DNA from: Globodera rostochiensis
Lineage: Eukaryota; Nematoda; Chromadorea; Rhabditida; Heteroderidae
Direction of reading: 5' to 3'
Length of the DNA stretch: 64,000 nt
Assembly (NCBI GenBank): GCA_018350325.1
Contig: JAEVLN010000017.1
Coordinates: forward strand, 1,698,666-1,762,665
Shown: positions 13,655 to 24,196 of the stretch, one piece after another
Numbering within the stretch: position 1 is the stretch's first letter
How the letters are laid out: the number at the start of each line of letters is the position of its first letter
Notes under the pieces: model-generated
Told to the model about the DNA's origin: nothing
Database searches by the model: none
The model's input: the letters and a program-made list of their open reading frames with translations, nothing else
Made by a program: the position numbers and the translations under genes

Positions 13655-13985
13655 CTAGAGCCCACTGTTGTATCTATACTTTAACAAAAAGCTCGTGTCA
13701 GTACTACTTATCCATCTTAGTTGAATTCTATTACAATGGAAGTCGTATGGCAATTCCGGTCCACGTGGGATATTGCCCATCATATTCTCAATGTCGTCAT
13801 AATCTGGGGCATGTCGATATTCCATGGCATCCTGAATTTATTTTAGAATTACAACCATAATAATGGGGGTTGCCTTACAATTCTTTTAAGGATGTCACAA
13901 AATTGCACTGGGCAACCACCCAGCAACGTGTTGATGGCATCCTTTTGCTGTGCGGGAAAGCGAGGCAATCGCTTCTCTTTCTGCT
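13655..13985 (-). pseudogene. CK1/TTBK-like kinase C-lobe remnant
   Basis: Two minus-strand exons, 13879-13985 and 13655-13831, separated by a 47-bp GT-AG intron in phase 0. The joined product contains CPVQFCDILKRIDAMEY, then PDYDDIENMM. This matches the end of the catalytic domain in nematode-expanded casein kinase 1/tau-tubulin kinase-like proteins (pattern CP.eF..i...id.l.Y...PDYd.i). Upstream, an in-frame TAA precedes a possible acceptor and a TAGGG-ended cassette (14028-14316) follows, so the ATP-binding lobe and catalytic loop are missing from this window. I read it as a truncated gene, probably dead; an undetected upstream exon set is the alternative. Confidence 0.5.
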
Positions 13986-14027
13986 CTTAAATCTAAATAA
14001 AAAATTATATCAAAAAAATGTTATGTA

Positions 14028-14316
14028 TAGGGCTGGAATTTTTATGTTTTAACATATTTTTTTTGTGGATTCCTTACCATGAGAGAAGACCAAAAATAGT
14101 ATTTTTGTAAAATTTTTGAATTAGGGCGGCTTTTTAGCACATATTAAAACATATTTTGGGGGTATTTTTTAGCACATCTACTAACATATTTTAAGCTTTT
14201 TCAGGAGTTTTAGCACATATTTCGCATTTGCCGAAATTTCCTTATATATTTTGGCATTTTAGCACATAAAAACATGCATTCTTTGGGTTTTTTAGCACAT
14301 ATAAATCCTATCCCTA
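14028..14316. repeat. Inverted-repeat cassette with TAGGG ends and TTTTAGCACATA words
   Basis: Starts TAGGGCTGGAATTTTTATG and ends with an approximate inverse (CATATAAATCCTATCCCTA). The interior repeats TTTTAGCACATA and AAAACATAT about six times. A solitary left-type end occurs at 11419. It lies just upstream of the truncated kinase remnant. Confidence 0.6.
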
Positions 14317-14372
14317 GTCATCATCATTCTTTTTTTTGAGATTCTGCTTTACTTTTAGGAGGGGGGTGGGGT

Positions 14373-14396
14373 CGGCGGTGCCGATAGGCGCCGCCG
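14373..14396. repeat. GC-rich hairpin core (dispersed family)
   Basis: Inverted repeat with 10-base arms CGGCGGTGCC and GGCGCCGCCG around a 4-base loop GATA, followed on the other strand by a C-rich run. One of at least seven copies in the window (see 22161, 22277, 50394, 60730, 62611, 62712), all in AT-rich surroundings. Confidence 0.8.
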
Positions 14397-14720
14397 GATA
14401 AATTTTTACAAAAAATGGCAATCTTTGTTAAGGAAATTAAGTAATAATTCAAGAACGTAATGATTTATTTCAAAAATTCTTGTATCTATTCTTTTTTTGC
14501 TTGCATTTTTAATTAAAAAATATTATTTAAAAACTCTTATTAATGAGGGGATGCCTATCTGAGTAGAGGGGAAAACCAATAAATAAGTTCTCGCACTCAA
14601 GCGGGTGTTCGAAACCAACACATAACATAAGCTCACCAAAAAAAGAAACCACTAGGCCATCGACCTACTTGGGAGACATAAGTAAAAATAGTTGAAATTG
14701 TCGGTCGATGATGCCATCAT

Positions 14721-14885
14721 TAGGGGGGTGTAAATTTAGTCCCGGTTGGTCCCGGTCCCGGCGGGACCAAAAAACCGAGACCGGGACTTTCAGTTTTTAA
14801 AAAGTCCCGTCCCGACCGGGACCGGGACCTGAAAAAAAAACCGGGAAATCCAGTCTCGTCCCGGTACCGGTCCCGTACAACCCTA
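14721..14885. repeat. Inverted-repeat cassette of CCGGGAC/GTCCCGG words
   Basis: 165 bp dominated by GTCCCGGTC and GACCGGGAC in both orientations. Ends TAGGGGGGTGTA and TACAACCCTA are approximate inverses. Same architecture as the other word-repeat cassettes but with unrelated interior words. Confidence 0.65.
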
Positions 14886-15309
14886 TGCAAAAGTATTCAT
14901 TACCATCGACAATTAGTAAATGGAACAAAAAACTTGCTTCAAAAAGTGAGATTAAAAAATTTTACTAAATTATAAAAAATAAACCAAAATATTTATACAT
15001 TGATGTATGAAAGTGTATGTATTTACCTACATATATTATCTAATTCTAAAATGAATCTTTTTTAACCCAAATTCAGAAATTCCGTTGAAACTACACAATG
15101 ATGATGTTGGGGATGAGAAAAAAGACTAACAACATTTTCAAAAAGAATTTACTTTATTGTTGTGGATAAAATTCAAACTATATTCAATCGATTAATTTAT
15201 TGGCATTGATTTTTGAATCATAATGTTTGAAAAAAAATGAGTGAATAAATTTAAGTGAAATTTGTGCCGAATGCACAGCGTCTTTCTTCAAATTATTTCA
15301 AAAATTGCA

Positions 15310-17935
15310 CTAAAATCCCCCCATTAACAATTGTCGCGTTTGATTATTCTCATCTCCGTCCCAAAAATCTTTTGTCGAACGAAGTTTTGCCATTACAATC
15401 AAAATTTTGTAGCCATTGTCCAATTGATCAACTTCAATCTCTTCGTTAACGATGAACCGGGAACGAAGCAATTTCTGTAAAAAAAAATTATAATACATTT
15501 TAATTAGTTTTTAAAGGGTCAATTAAGCCATAAATAGAGACCGGATTTATAATGAATGCTAAATACCCTTAAAAATTTGCTAAAATCTTGTAAATTTTTA
15601 TCCTCTACATATATTATATATGCTAACACAAATAAATTAGGTTTACATTCCATACTATTAGTGATTTTTTCATAAATTACCAAATTGGCCCGGAATTTGT
15701 CGTTTTGGTCCTTTCCAGGCTTCACCAGCTCCACACTGGCAATTTGTGCCCCGCCGCCAAGCATTCGCTTCAAAATATTAATAAAATTTAGAATAATCTT
15801 TAGATTACCAGTTTTAGAAAATCAACAACATCGATCACCCACCCAAAAAAAATGGTTTTTTTCACTGAACCAGTTGTCCTTTTAGAGACCATGTTTGGAG
15901 TTTGAAATTTCTGGTTTGGGCTAGTTACGAATGTCTGTGAAGTGTCTGAAGCTCAAAAATCCGTGTACAAATTTAGCACTACCGCGAATTTGTTCACAAT
16001 CCTCTCATCCTGTAGTTGTGCCAACATTTCAGTGCCAACAACGGCCTCGAACATTGGCATACTTTGTCCGGCATTCCCCCAAAAATCCAACGCGCTCTCC
16101 AAGTCAAAATGCCATGCGAGTCGCACTCGCCTATCACCACATTGATTTGCACGCGTTAATGCATGTCGATAGGCAAATGGATCCGTTTCGACGGCCCAAA
16201 TCCTGCGACCAACGCGCTTAAAACGATAATTTTCGGGCTATTTTTGATTTCAAAAGTGCCCGGACTTTAAATTATTTAAAATTGAGACCATTGACTTTTT
16301 AATTTAGGTATTTAAATAATTTTATATTTTTTGAGAATTTATTACCTGCGTCAATGCTTCAGCATCAACACCAAATTCAGTGAATATCTTTCGACCACTG
16401 AAACCAAACATAATCCCATCTCCGTTCAATTCCATTTCATCCAAACATCGGTCCAGAGCCTAAACCAATTAAATTATTTTTAAAATTTTAGCATTTTTAA
16501 CTTTTTGCATCCATCCAGGCTTTTGGACATCCATTCGGTGATCAAACTCTTTCTGTTCTGCCGGCCATTTGTCAGCAAATTGTTTGGCCAATGTTTCAAC
16601 AGATTTTGGGATGGAAATTGTATTGTTGTCTGTTGCCGGCACTTTTCTGGCCAACCAATGCACTTGGCGCCAGTTCAATTGACGCTTAATTACAGCATTT
16701 TTAATTGCACAAAAATTATGAAATATTTTTTCACAATTTGAGCTTAAATTTGCTAAGCTAAAACAAAATAAAAATTAAAAAAACTAATTTAACTTACCTC
16801 AATGTACACCCCAACTGAGCACGCCCATTGCACATCGAAACGCCAAATTTTGCCGCTTTCATCTTCAATGTGGCGAATGTTGCGCAAAAGTTGGATGTAA
16901 GCGGACGAGAGGCGGTAACGGGTCGGATTTGGCTGCGATTTGTTGTGCAATGAACTGCTACTGCTGCTGCTGTTGTCAACCGATTTTTCTGAAATAAAAT
17001 GAATTTTTTAATAAACCCAAAAACAGTGCCGCCGGATCGCTTTTGCCAAAAAATGATAATAATGGCTTTAGCCTTCAAAAAGTGCAAAAAAAAGCATCGA
17101 GGACAAAATGGCATTCAGATGTCTTTGAGTAAGATTTAGGAACTTTTAATGTAAAATTCGACTAATTTGATGGATTTGTATATGAATTTAAAATTTGAAC
17201 AAAAAATATTCTTATTATTTAAAAATTAGAGCTAGCGCAGTCACTTGTTGAGGGCTCAGAGCACGACTCGCGCAAGTGAAGGTAACCGTCAGGACGAAGC
17301 CACTGAAGAGCATTGGCCACAAATTGGACAACCTCCTCATCGGACATGTACATCAACAGCCAATTGGTGAAGACCAAATCCACGCTATTTGTAAAAAAAT
17401 GAAATTTAAATTATTTTTTTGCCCATTTTTGCCTATAAATTTTACCTGCCCTCGTCGAACTGGAGGCCGGTGGCATCGCCCACGCGCCATTCAACATTTG
17501 CATATTCGCTGTTTCTCTCCCGATTCTTCTCCACAAATGAATGCACAAAATCGGTGGCCACCACTCTTGAAGCTTCCGACTGCGCAAAAACTGTTGTGAA
17601 TCGACCAATGCCGGCACCGATGTCCACCACAAATTTGCCGTTCACCGACGGCAACAGGGCGAGAATATTGGCCCTGTATTTTGAAAATAAAAATGTTGTT
17701 GTTTTTCTTTTTTGAATTTGTGGCAAACTTTTTATTTTGGAAAATTGAAAATTTGAGATTTGGGGACTGCCAAGATTTAAAAAAATGTGCGATTAAACAA
17801 AGGACTTTATGACCTGTCCAATGCTTCAATTTGGTCTGCATTTGCGTTTAGCATCATTGCCGAGTTGTCTGCTCGTCCCGAAAATTGGTCCCAAAATGAA
17901 AGGTACTTTTGGCGTTCATCACTGCCTTGAGGCAT
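15310..17935 (-). CDS. pmt-1: Phosphoethanolamine N-methyltransferase PMT-1
   Basis: Nine minus-strand exons: 17814-17935, 17446-17673, 17245-17384, 16798-16988, 16502-16684, 16346-16459, 15983-16216, 15681-15767, 15310-15474. All are GT-AG and in phase, giving 487 residues, close to the usual 460-480. The N-terminal half has the SAM-binding motif [13 protein letters not shown] (about residues 56-67), preceded by [20 protein letters not shown], and the post-motif [12 protein letters not shown]. In nematodes PMT-1 carries this N-terminal methyltransferase domain and performs the first methylation of phosphoethanolamine, while PMT-2 completes phosphocholine. This makes phosphatidylcholine without the mammalian route. 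The C-terminal half ([14 protein letters not shown] onward) lacks motif I, as expected for PMT-1. Exon 4 carries an inserted Ser run. Cytosolic enzyme; essential in C. elegans. Confidence 0.93.
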
Positions 17936-19377
17936 TTTGCAAAAATTAAATTAATTATTCTAAATTTTTGAGTAATTTTTTTCATAAAAAATTAGAGGGA
18001 AATAATAATAATAGTGGTTTATGGATGATTTGGATCTATTTTATAATATAAATAATTTATCATTATGAATTGGGAAATTTCCCAAACAAATTTACCATTT
18101 TAGAATTTTCTAAGATTTAAGAGCGCATTTATTTATTTTTGGATTTGTTTACTCTGAATTTATTATGACTTCGATTAATGATGATTTTTATTCTCAAATC
18201 GACTTTGATGATAATAAATTGTAAATTAAGAAAAAGTAAGTACATATTAACCAGTTTACCGCAAATTCTTCCATTTGGAATCGGAAGCCGCTGAATTTGT
18301 TAGTAGATTGATTACCTTTCATTTAAGCTGGATTTTGTTAAACAAAAACAGTGTGAATGAATACGAACGTGAAAAGTCGGTGAATGAAAAGCGACTTTTT
18401 TAATTCATAAAATGGCGATTGGTTATTTAAGATACCAATCAAAAAGATAAATTCAAAACTCTTATTAAAATTAACAATAAAATCAAAAAAATAGACTTTA
18501 AAAATAAAAAAAATGTGGCCATGAAATCTATTTATGTAATTTATTTGATTATTTAAACATTTAAATGGGTGATGCGTACATTTGCGCCGAGTCTTAAAAT
18601 TGTTATGGCTACTTTTCAACCGGGTTAAAGCTATTGCTTAAATTATATAAAAGTAACGACTTTAACCCTGTTCCCGGGCTCAACCGCGTAAAGGTAGCAT
18701 ATACCGTTACCCGACATTTGCGGATCGGACCGGGACATAATTTGCTTTAAGCTTAACCGATTCAAACATTAAGCCATAGTAAAAAATTAACCCGGCAAAA
18801 AGCAGACATAATCATTTTAAGACTTTGTCGGCGCAAATGTGCCGGCACAAAAGAGGCAAGCACCTTAAATGGCCTCCACAAATATAATACATAGGTAATA
18901 TAATTTTTTTTTGCAAAAGCTCTATTTTCTATCCTTCATAATTCTTACACAGTCATTTCGTTATCGAATTATCGTCGCGTTTTAACTTTATCGCAAAAAT
19001 TTGTCTCGATCAAAAAATGGAATTTGTTTGTAACGGAAATCTGAATGAATGTCAACGAAAATATAAAATTGGTTTTAACAAGAACGAAGAATATAAAAAA
19101 AGCACGCGATTCATTTAATCGCAGAGAAGTGGGGATATTAATTAAGAACAAAAAATAGTTTTTTTTAATAATATTGGAATAGATATTTATTTATTATGTA
19201 TTTAGTATACCTAATATTGTTGTCAATTATCTATCACCAACAAGTCAATCAAATCTGTTTAAATTCAAATATTATTTTAAGGGTTAAGTAGTGTTCGTTC
19301 GGCAGGATACGATAAGTTTGACTTTATTTCAATAACGATAGGATTAAATAAATGTGGAATTGGGGGCGATATATCGG
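17936..19377. other. Intergenic, AT-rich
   Basis: No gene seen. 18615-18805 is rich in short words around AACCGGGTTAA/CCCGGGCTCAACC in both orientations, resembling the interiors of the inverted-repeat cassettes, but clear ends were not identified. Confidence 0.45.
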
Positions 19378-20040
19378 GTGCCGGGGTTCTTCGGGGATGG
19401 CATGTCGGGGTCGGGGTTCTTCGGGGATGGCATGTCGGGGTCGGGGTTCTTTGGGGATGGCATGTCGTGGTCGGGGTTCTGCGGGGATGGCATGTCGGGG
19501 TCGGGGTTCTTTGGGGATGGCATGTCGTGGTCGGGGTTCTGCGGGGATGGCATGTCGGGTCGGGGTTCTTTGGGGATGGCATGTCGTGGTCGGGGTTCTG
19601 CGGGGGTGGCATGTCGGGGTCGGGGTTCTTCGGGGATGGCATGTCGGGGTCGGGGTTCTTTGGGGATGGCATGTCGTGGTCGGGGTTCTGCGGGGGTGGC
19701 ATGTCGGGGTCGGGGTTCTTCGGGGATGGCATGTCGGGGTCGGGGTTCTTTGGGGATGGCATGTCGGGGTCGGAGTTCTTTGGGGATGGCATGTCGTGGT
19801 CGGGGTTCTGCGGGGGTGGCATGTCGGGGTCGGGGTTCTTCGGGGATGGCATGTCGGGGTCGGGGTTCTTTGGGGATGGCATGTCGGGGTCGGGGTTCTT
19901 CGGGGATGGCATGTCGGGGTCGGGGTTCTTTGGGGATGGCATGTCGGGGTCGGAGTTCTTCGGGGGTGGCATGTCGGGGTCGGAGTTCTTCGGGGGTGGC
20001 ATGTCGGGGTCGGGGCTCTCGGGGGCGGTATGTCGGGGTT
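19378..20040. repeat. 30-bp GC-rich minisatellite
   Basis: About 21 tandem copies of a 30-bp unit (core GGGGATGGCATGTCGGGGTC), G-rich on the + strand and very different from its AT-rich surroundings. Because 30 is divisible by three, several frames stay open: on the minus strand it reads as a 10-residue DPDMPSPKNP repeat. A single-base deletion near 19558-19560 switches the minus-strand frame to a THPRR-type repeat. I see no splice or start context supporting a protein gene. Confidence 0.85.
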
Positions 20041-20954
20041 CTTTGGGGGGGGGGGGGTCGGGGGTTTTCGAGGGCGGCGTGCTGGTGGTAAAGCCCAAAA
20101 ATGTCGGGGTTCTTAAGGATTTAAAAACTGAACATTTTGGTATTTTTGATACCTTTTATATATGCTAAATTTTATGTTTTTTCTGTCACTCACGAGCACG
20201 GAAGAACACATTTATATATTTTGTGTGGAGTTTATGGTCCTCTCATATGCTGAGGCAATGCCAGTCATCTCATCACTTCACATCACTTCATTCATCATCC
20301 CCTCCATCGCGTGACGATTCTTTCAACAACAAAAAAAGGCACGTAATTTACCCCAAAAATTCCGTCTCCCTCGCGGCGGTTCATCATCATCAACCACAAC
20401 GTGACTGATGAAAATGAACAATAATTTACATCATCCAACACATTTAATTCGCTTATTCTCCTCGGGGTGGTAATCGATTTTTCCCATTTTGAGGGGTTTT
20501 GGGTAACGACCAGACCACATAGTACCTGCTTTAGCAGATATTCTCATTTTGGGGGGTTTTGGGTAACGACCAGACCACATAGTACCTGCTTTAGCAGATT
20601 TATCCCATTTTGAGGGGTTTTGGGTAACGACAAGACCACATAGTACCTGCTTTAGCAGATTTATCCCATTTTGAGGGGTTTTGGGTAACGACAAGATCAC
20701 ATAGTACCTGCTTTAGCAGATTTATCCCATTTTGAGGGGTTTTGGGTAACGACCAGACCACATAGTACCTGCTTTAGCAGATTTATCCCATTTTGAGGGG
20801 TTTTGGGTAACGACCAGACCACATAGTACCTGCTTTAGCAGATTTATCCCATTTTGGGGGGTTTTGGGTAACGACAAGACCACATAGTACCTGCTTTAGC
20901 AGATTTATCCCATTTTGAGGGGTTTTGGGTAACGACCAGACCACATAGTACCTG

Positions 20955-21056
20955 TGTAGGACTCTTCTCGCCCTTTTCATATTTTCGCCGAAAACGTTTC
21001 GCCATATGTCGAAACGTTTTCGGCGAAAATATGAAAAGGGCGAGAAGAGTCCTACA
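20955..21056. repeat. 102-bp near-perfect palindrome, copy 1
   Basis: Arms of 47 bp (20955-21001 and 21010-21056) are exact inverse complements around an 8-bp centre CCATATGT. Termini are TGTAGGACTC and GAGTCCTACA. It is inserted inside a satellite unit and flanked by a direct CCTG (20951-20954 and 21057-21060), suggesting a 4-bp target duplication. Confidence 0.9.
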
Positions 21057-21547
21057 CCTGCTTTAGCAGATTTATCCCATTTTGAGTGGTTTTGGGTAAC
21101 GACCAGACCACATAGTACCTGCTTTAGCAGATATTCTCATTTTGGGGGGTTTTGGGTAACGACAAGACCACATAGTACCTGCTTTAGCAGATTTATCCCA
21201 TTTTGAGTGGTTTTGGGTAACGACCAGATCACATAGTACCTGCTTTAGCAGATTTATCCCATTTTGAGGGGTTTTGGGTAACGACCAGACCACATAGTAC
21301 CTGCTTTAGCAGATTTATCCCATTTTGAGGGGTTTTGGGTAACGACCAGACCACATAGTACCTGCTTTAGCAGATTTATCCCATTTTGAGGGGTTTTGGG
21401 TAACGACCAGACCACATAGTACCTGCTTTAGCAGATTTATCCCATTTTGGGGGGTTTTGGGTAACGACAAGACCACATAGTACCTGCTTTAGCAGATTTA
21501 TCCCATTTTGAGGGGTTTTGGGTAACGACCAGACCACATAGTACCTG

Positions 21548-21649
21548 TGTAGGACTCTTCTCGCCCTTTTCATATTTTCGCCGAAAACGTTTCGCCATAT
21601 GTCGAAACGTTTTCGGCGAAAATATGAAAAGGGCGAGAAGAGTCCTACA
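21548..21649. repeat. 102-bp near-perfect palindrome, copy 2
   Basis: Identical to 20955-21056 and located at the same point of the 61-bp unit, also flanked by CCTG. The shared position shows it was copied together with the surrounding satellite block rather than inserted independently. Confidence 0.9.
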
Positions 21650-21879
21650 CCTGCTTTAGCAGATTTATCCCATTTTGAGGGGTTTTGGGTAACGACCAGA
21701 CCACATAGTACCTGCTTTAGCAGATTTATCCCATTTTGAGGGGTTTTGGGTAACGACCAGACCACATAGTACCTGCTTTAGCAGATTTATCCCATTTTGG
21801 GGGGTTTTGGGTAACGACAAGACCACATAGTACCTGCTTTAGCAGATTTATCCCATTTTGAGTGGTTTTGGGTAACGAC

Positions 21880-22725
21880 CAGGGATGTGCTCTGTTCTGT
21901 TCTGATTTTCTGATTTACCAGAATTTCTGGTGATTTTGGGCACCAGAATTCTGATTTCTGGTTTCTGGTTGTTTTTTTTGCAACCAGAATTCTGATTTCT
22001 GGTTTCTGGTTTTTTAGAGAAAAAACCAGAAAAAAACCAGAAATTCTAAGTTAAAATTTTTATTTACAACACCATTTTACAAATAGCCATTTTTGCAAAA
22101 TTATTCATTCTTGGGCCAATTTTCTTAACAAATTGTCATTAAAAATAAAAAAAAATTTTCCGGCGGCGCCTATCGGCACCGCCGACCCCCTCCTATTTCT
22201 AAAAAGCATTAAAAAACGTGCCGATTTTTTTAAGTTTTGGTTGAAAATCTGTTAACAAATCAAGTCAAAATTTTCTCGGCGGCGCCTATCGGCACCGCCG
22301 ACCCCCCGCGCCCCCAAAAGAAGCAGAATTCGCAAAAAATTTGCATTTTTGTAAAAATCGACAAAATTTTCGAAATTTTTCTACCAAAATGTTAAAAATT
22401 CTAAAAAATTTGCTAGAAATTGAACTTTTTTGGAAAATTTGATAAGAAAAATGCAATAAAAAACCCAAAAAACACCCCTAAAATCGAAATTTTTGGAGGA
22501 AAAATTGCTTAAGAAAAATGCGGGAATGATTAAAAAATTTCTGTTCTGGTTTTCTGATTTACCAGAATTTCTGGTCGTTTTGGGCACCAGAATTCTGTTT
22601 TCTGATTTCTGATTTTTAAAAGGGGCACCAGAATTCTGATTTCTGGTTTCTGATTTTTATTTATGCAACCAGAATTCTGATTTCTGGTTTCTGGTTTTTA
22701 AAAAGGCGACCAGAGCACATCCCTG
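21880..22725. mobile_element. Non-autonomous hAT-like element inserted in the satellite
   Basis: 846 bp with perfect 15-bp terminal inverted repeats CAGGGATGTGCTCTG and CAGAGCACATCCCTG. It is flanked by an exact 8-bp direct repeat GTAACGAC (21872-21879 and 22726-22733) that is single-copy in an empty satellite unit. CAGGG termini plus 8-bp target duplications are hAT hallmarks. There is no transposase ORF. Both ends consist of the word CCAGAATTCTGATTTCTGG repeated in both orientations. The interior carries two copies of the dispersed GC-rich hairpin (22161-22184, 22277-22300) with shared flanks. Confidence 0.88.
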
Positions 22726-22733
22726 GTAACGAC

Positions 22734-24196
22734 CAGATCACATAGTACCTGCTTTAGCAGATTTATCCCATTTTCCCGATTCCGGCTTTAGTCGATACTG
22801 TAGTCCGGATAGAGATCAAAGGGCCGGGATCCCGATCCCAATCGGGAATTTTATGCACCCCTATGACATTTTTGGTTTTATTTTTAAAATTTAGATTACT
22901 ATTTTCTATAATTCAGAGTTATTTCCAGTCATCTATCTCATCACTTCACTTCATTCATCATATTCTCCTCGGTGGTAATTGATTTTTCCCCACGGCGACT
23001 CAAAAAGCAATAAATAACAAATTTCCTTTCTTTCTCTAACTTTCTCTCGTTTGGCTTTCTCTCTCACCTTTTTCAACAATAAAAACAAGGAATTCGATAC
23101 TCATAACTACTGCTTGGCACGATACATATTTCGATATAAATATCGCGATATTTATATCGAAATATCGTATCGGAAAAAAAACTATTAATTCGTTCGATAC
23201 CAATATTTTATCGAAATATCGTATCGAAAAGTTAAAATATCGCGATATTTTATCGCGTTTGTTCACTCAAAAAAGATCACATATTAATGGATTATATTGA
23301 TTTACTGTTTGAATTTTCTTTGAGACGTACTTTTTGACAAAAATCCTTTTTAGAGAGGTCACCCAATTAAATCGATGGCTAAGTTGTTTGTCTTTTCGGC
23401 AAGTTGGATGTTGCGTGCTGGGTTCGAACCAGGGATGAGGCGGGTTACCCGAAACCCGACCCGAGGGTTTTTGGGTCGACCTGACCCGAGATCCGGGTTT
23501 TGAGGGGAGGGATGGTCGGCGGTGCGATAGGCGCTGCAGAGAAAATTTTGAATTTTTACTTTTCGCCTCTTCTGAGCTTTCAAATGACACCAAATTTATC
23601 TGATTCGATTAAGTTTGAAGAGACTTATAGTCATTTAGGCCAAAATCAATATGCCAATATGGCCGCAGTTATAACTTTTTCCAAATCGATCCAAATCAGA
23701 TGATCAAGATTTTAATCGAAGACCGAATATTCTAGAATCTTTCACCAAGCAAAAGCTAACAAATAAACGATTCGGAATGTTAGAAAGCCTTGAAAAAATA
23801 ATTTTTTAAATTAGCTTATGGGCTTATAACTTTTTTCATAAGTATCAAATGACATAGCTTATGCTTACAAATAAGTTCTACTTCTCAAGCACTTTTGATT
23901 AATACCGACTTTGTTCGATATGGGTGGGTATGAAGCAATTTACGGGATTTGACTCTTCCCAATTAAATCAAAATTGAATAAATTCACCGAAATCCAGTAG
24001 TAGAATGGAGGAGATTCGAACCCCAAGTCTTTTTTTGTTGAAAGGCACACAGACCACCAGGCCAAAATTTACATCATCTTTGAACGGCGGGGACCCCAAA
24101 ATCGAATCGATGTGTCCCCCCATTACCTTCTCCTCTCATTTTCGTGTTGTTCTAGCAATAAATATATTTTATTACCAATTATTTTAAACGCCAAAA
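22734..24196. other. Intergenic with simple palindromic sequence
   Basis: After the last partial satellite unit come CCGGGATCCCGATCC-type words (22780-22860), an ATCG/CGAT palindromic stretch (23090-23260), a CAGGGATG-started ACCCG-word stretch (23431-23510) and a degenerate GC hairpin (23517-23538). No gene seen. Confidence 0.5.
23126..23165. repeat. 40-bp perfect palindrome of ATATCG words
   Basis: 20-bp arms meet at TATCG/CGATA with no loop, inside a 170-bp region composed mostly of CGATAT and ATATCG words. Confidence 0.8.

Larger units (their letters stand above)
20478..21879. repeat. 61-bp satellite array
   Basis: About 22 copies of a 61-bp unit containing GGGTAACGACCAGACCACAT, AGTACCTGCTTTAGCAGA and TTATCCCATTTTGAGGGG. 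Copies are 90-100% identical, so the array is young. One partial copy continues at 22726-22778 beyond an inserted element. The two 102-bp palindromes sit in equivalent positions 593 bp apart, showing a higher-order duplication of several units plus palindrome. Sequence on both sides (20262-20300 and 22933-22970) shares CATCTCATCACTTCA, so the array may lie within a duplicated flank. Confidence 0.9.

Noticed and set aside
19277..20168. Four long frames of 233-273 codons on both strands
   Set aside because: All are readings of the 30-bp minisatellite; being open in many frames at once is expected when the unit length is a multiple of three.
20954..21650. CRISPR-like repeat-spacer pattern
   Set aside because: Units are contiguous with no unique spacers, the genome is eukaryotic and the palindromes are insertions in a satellite.
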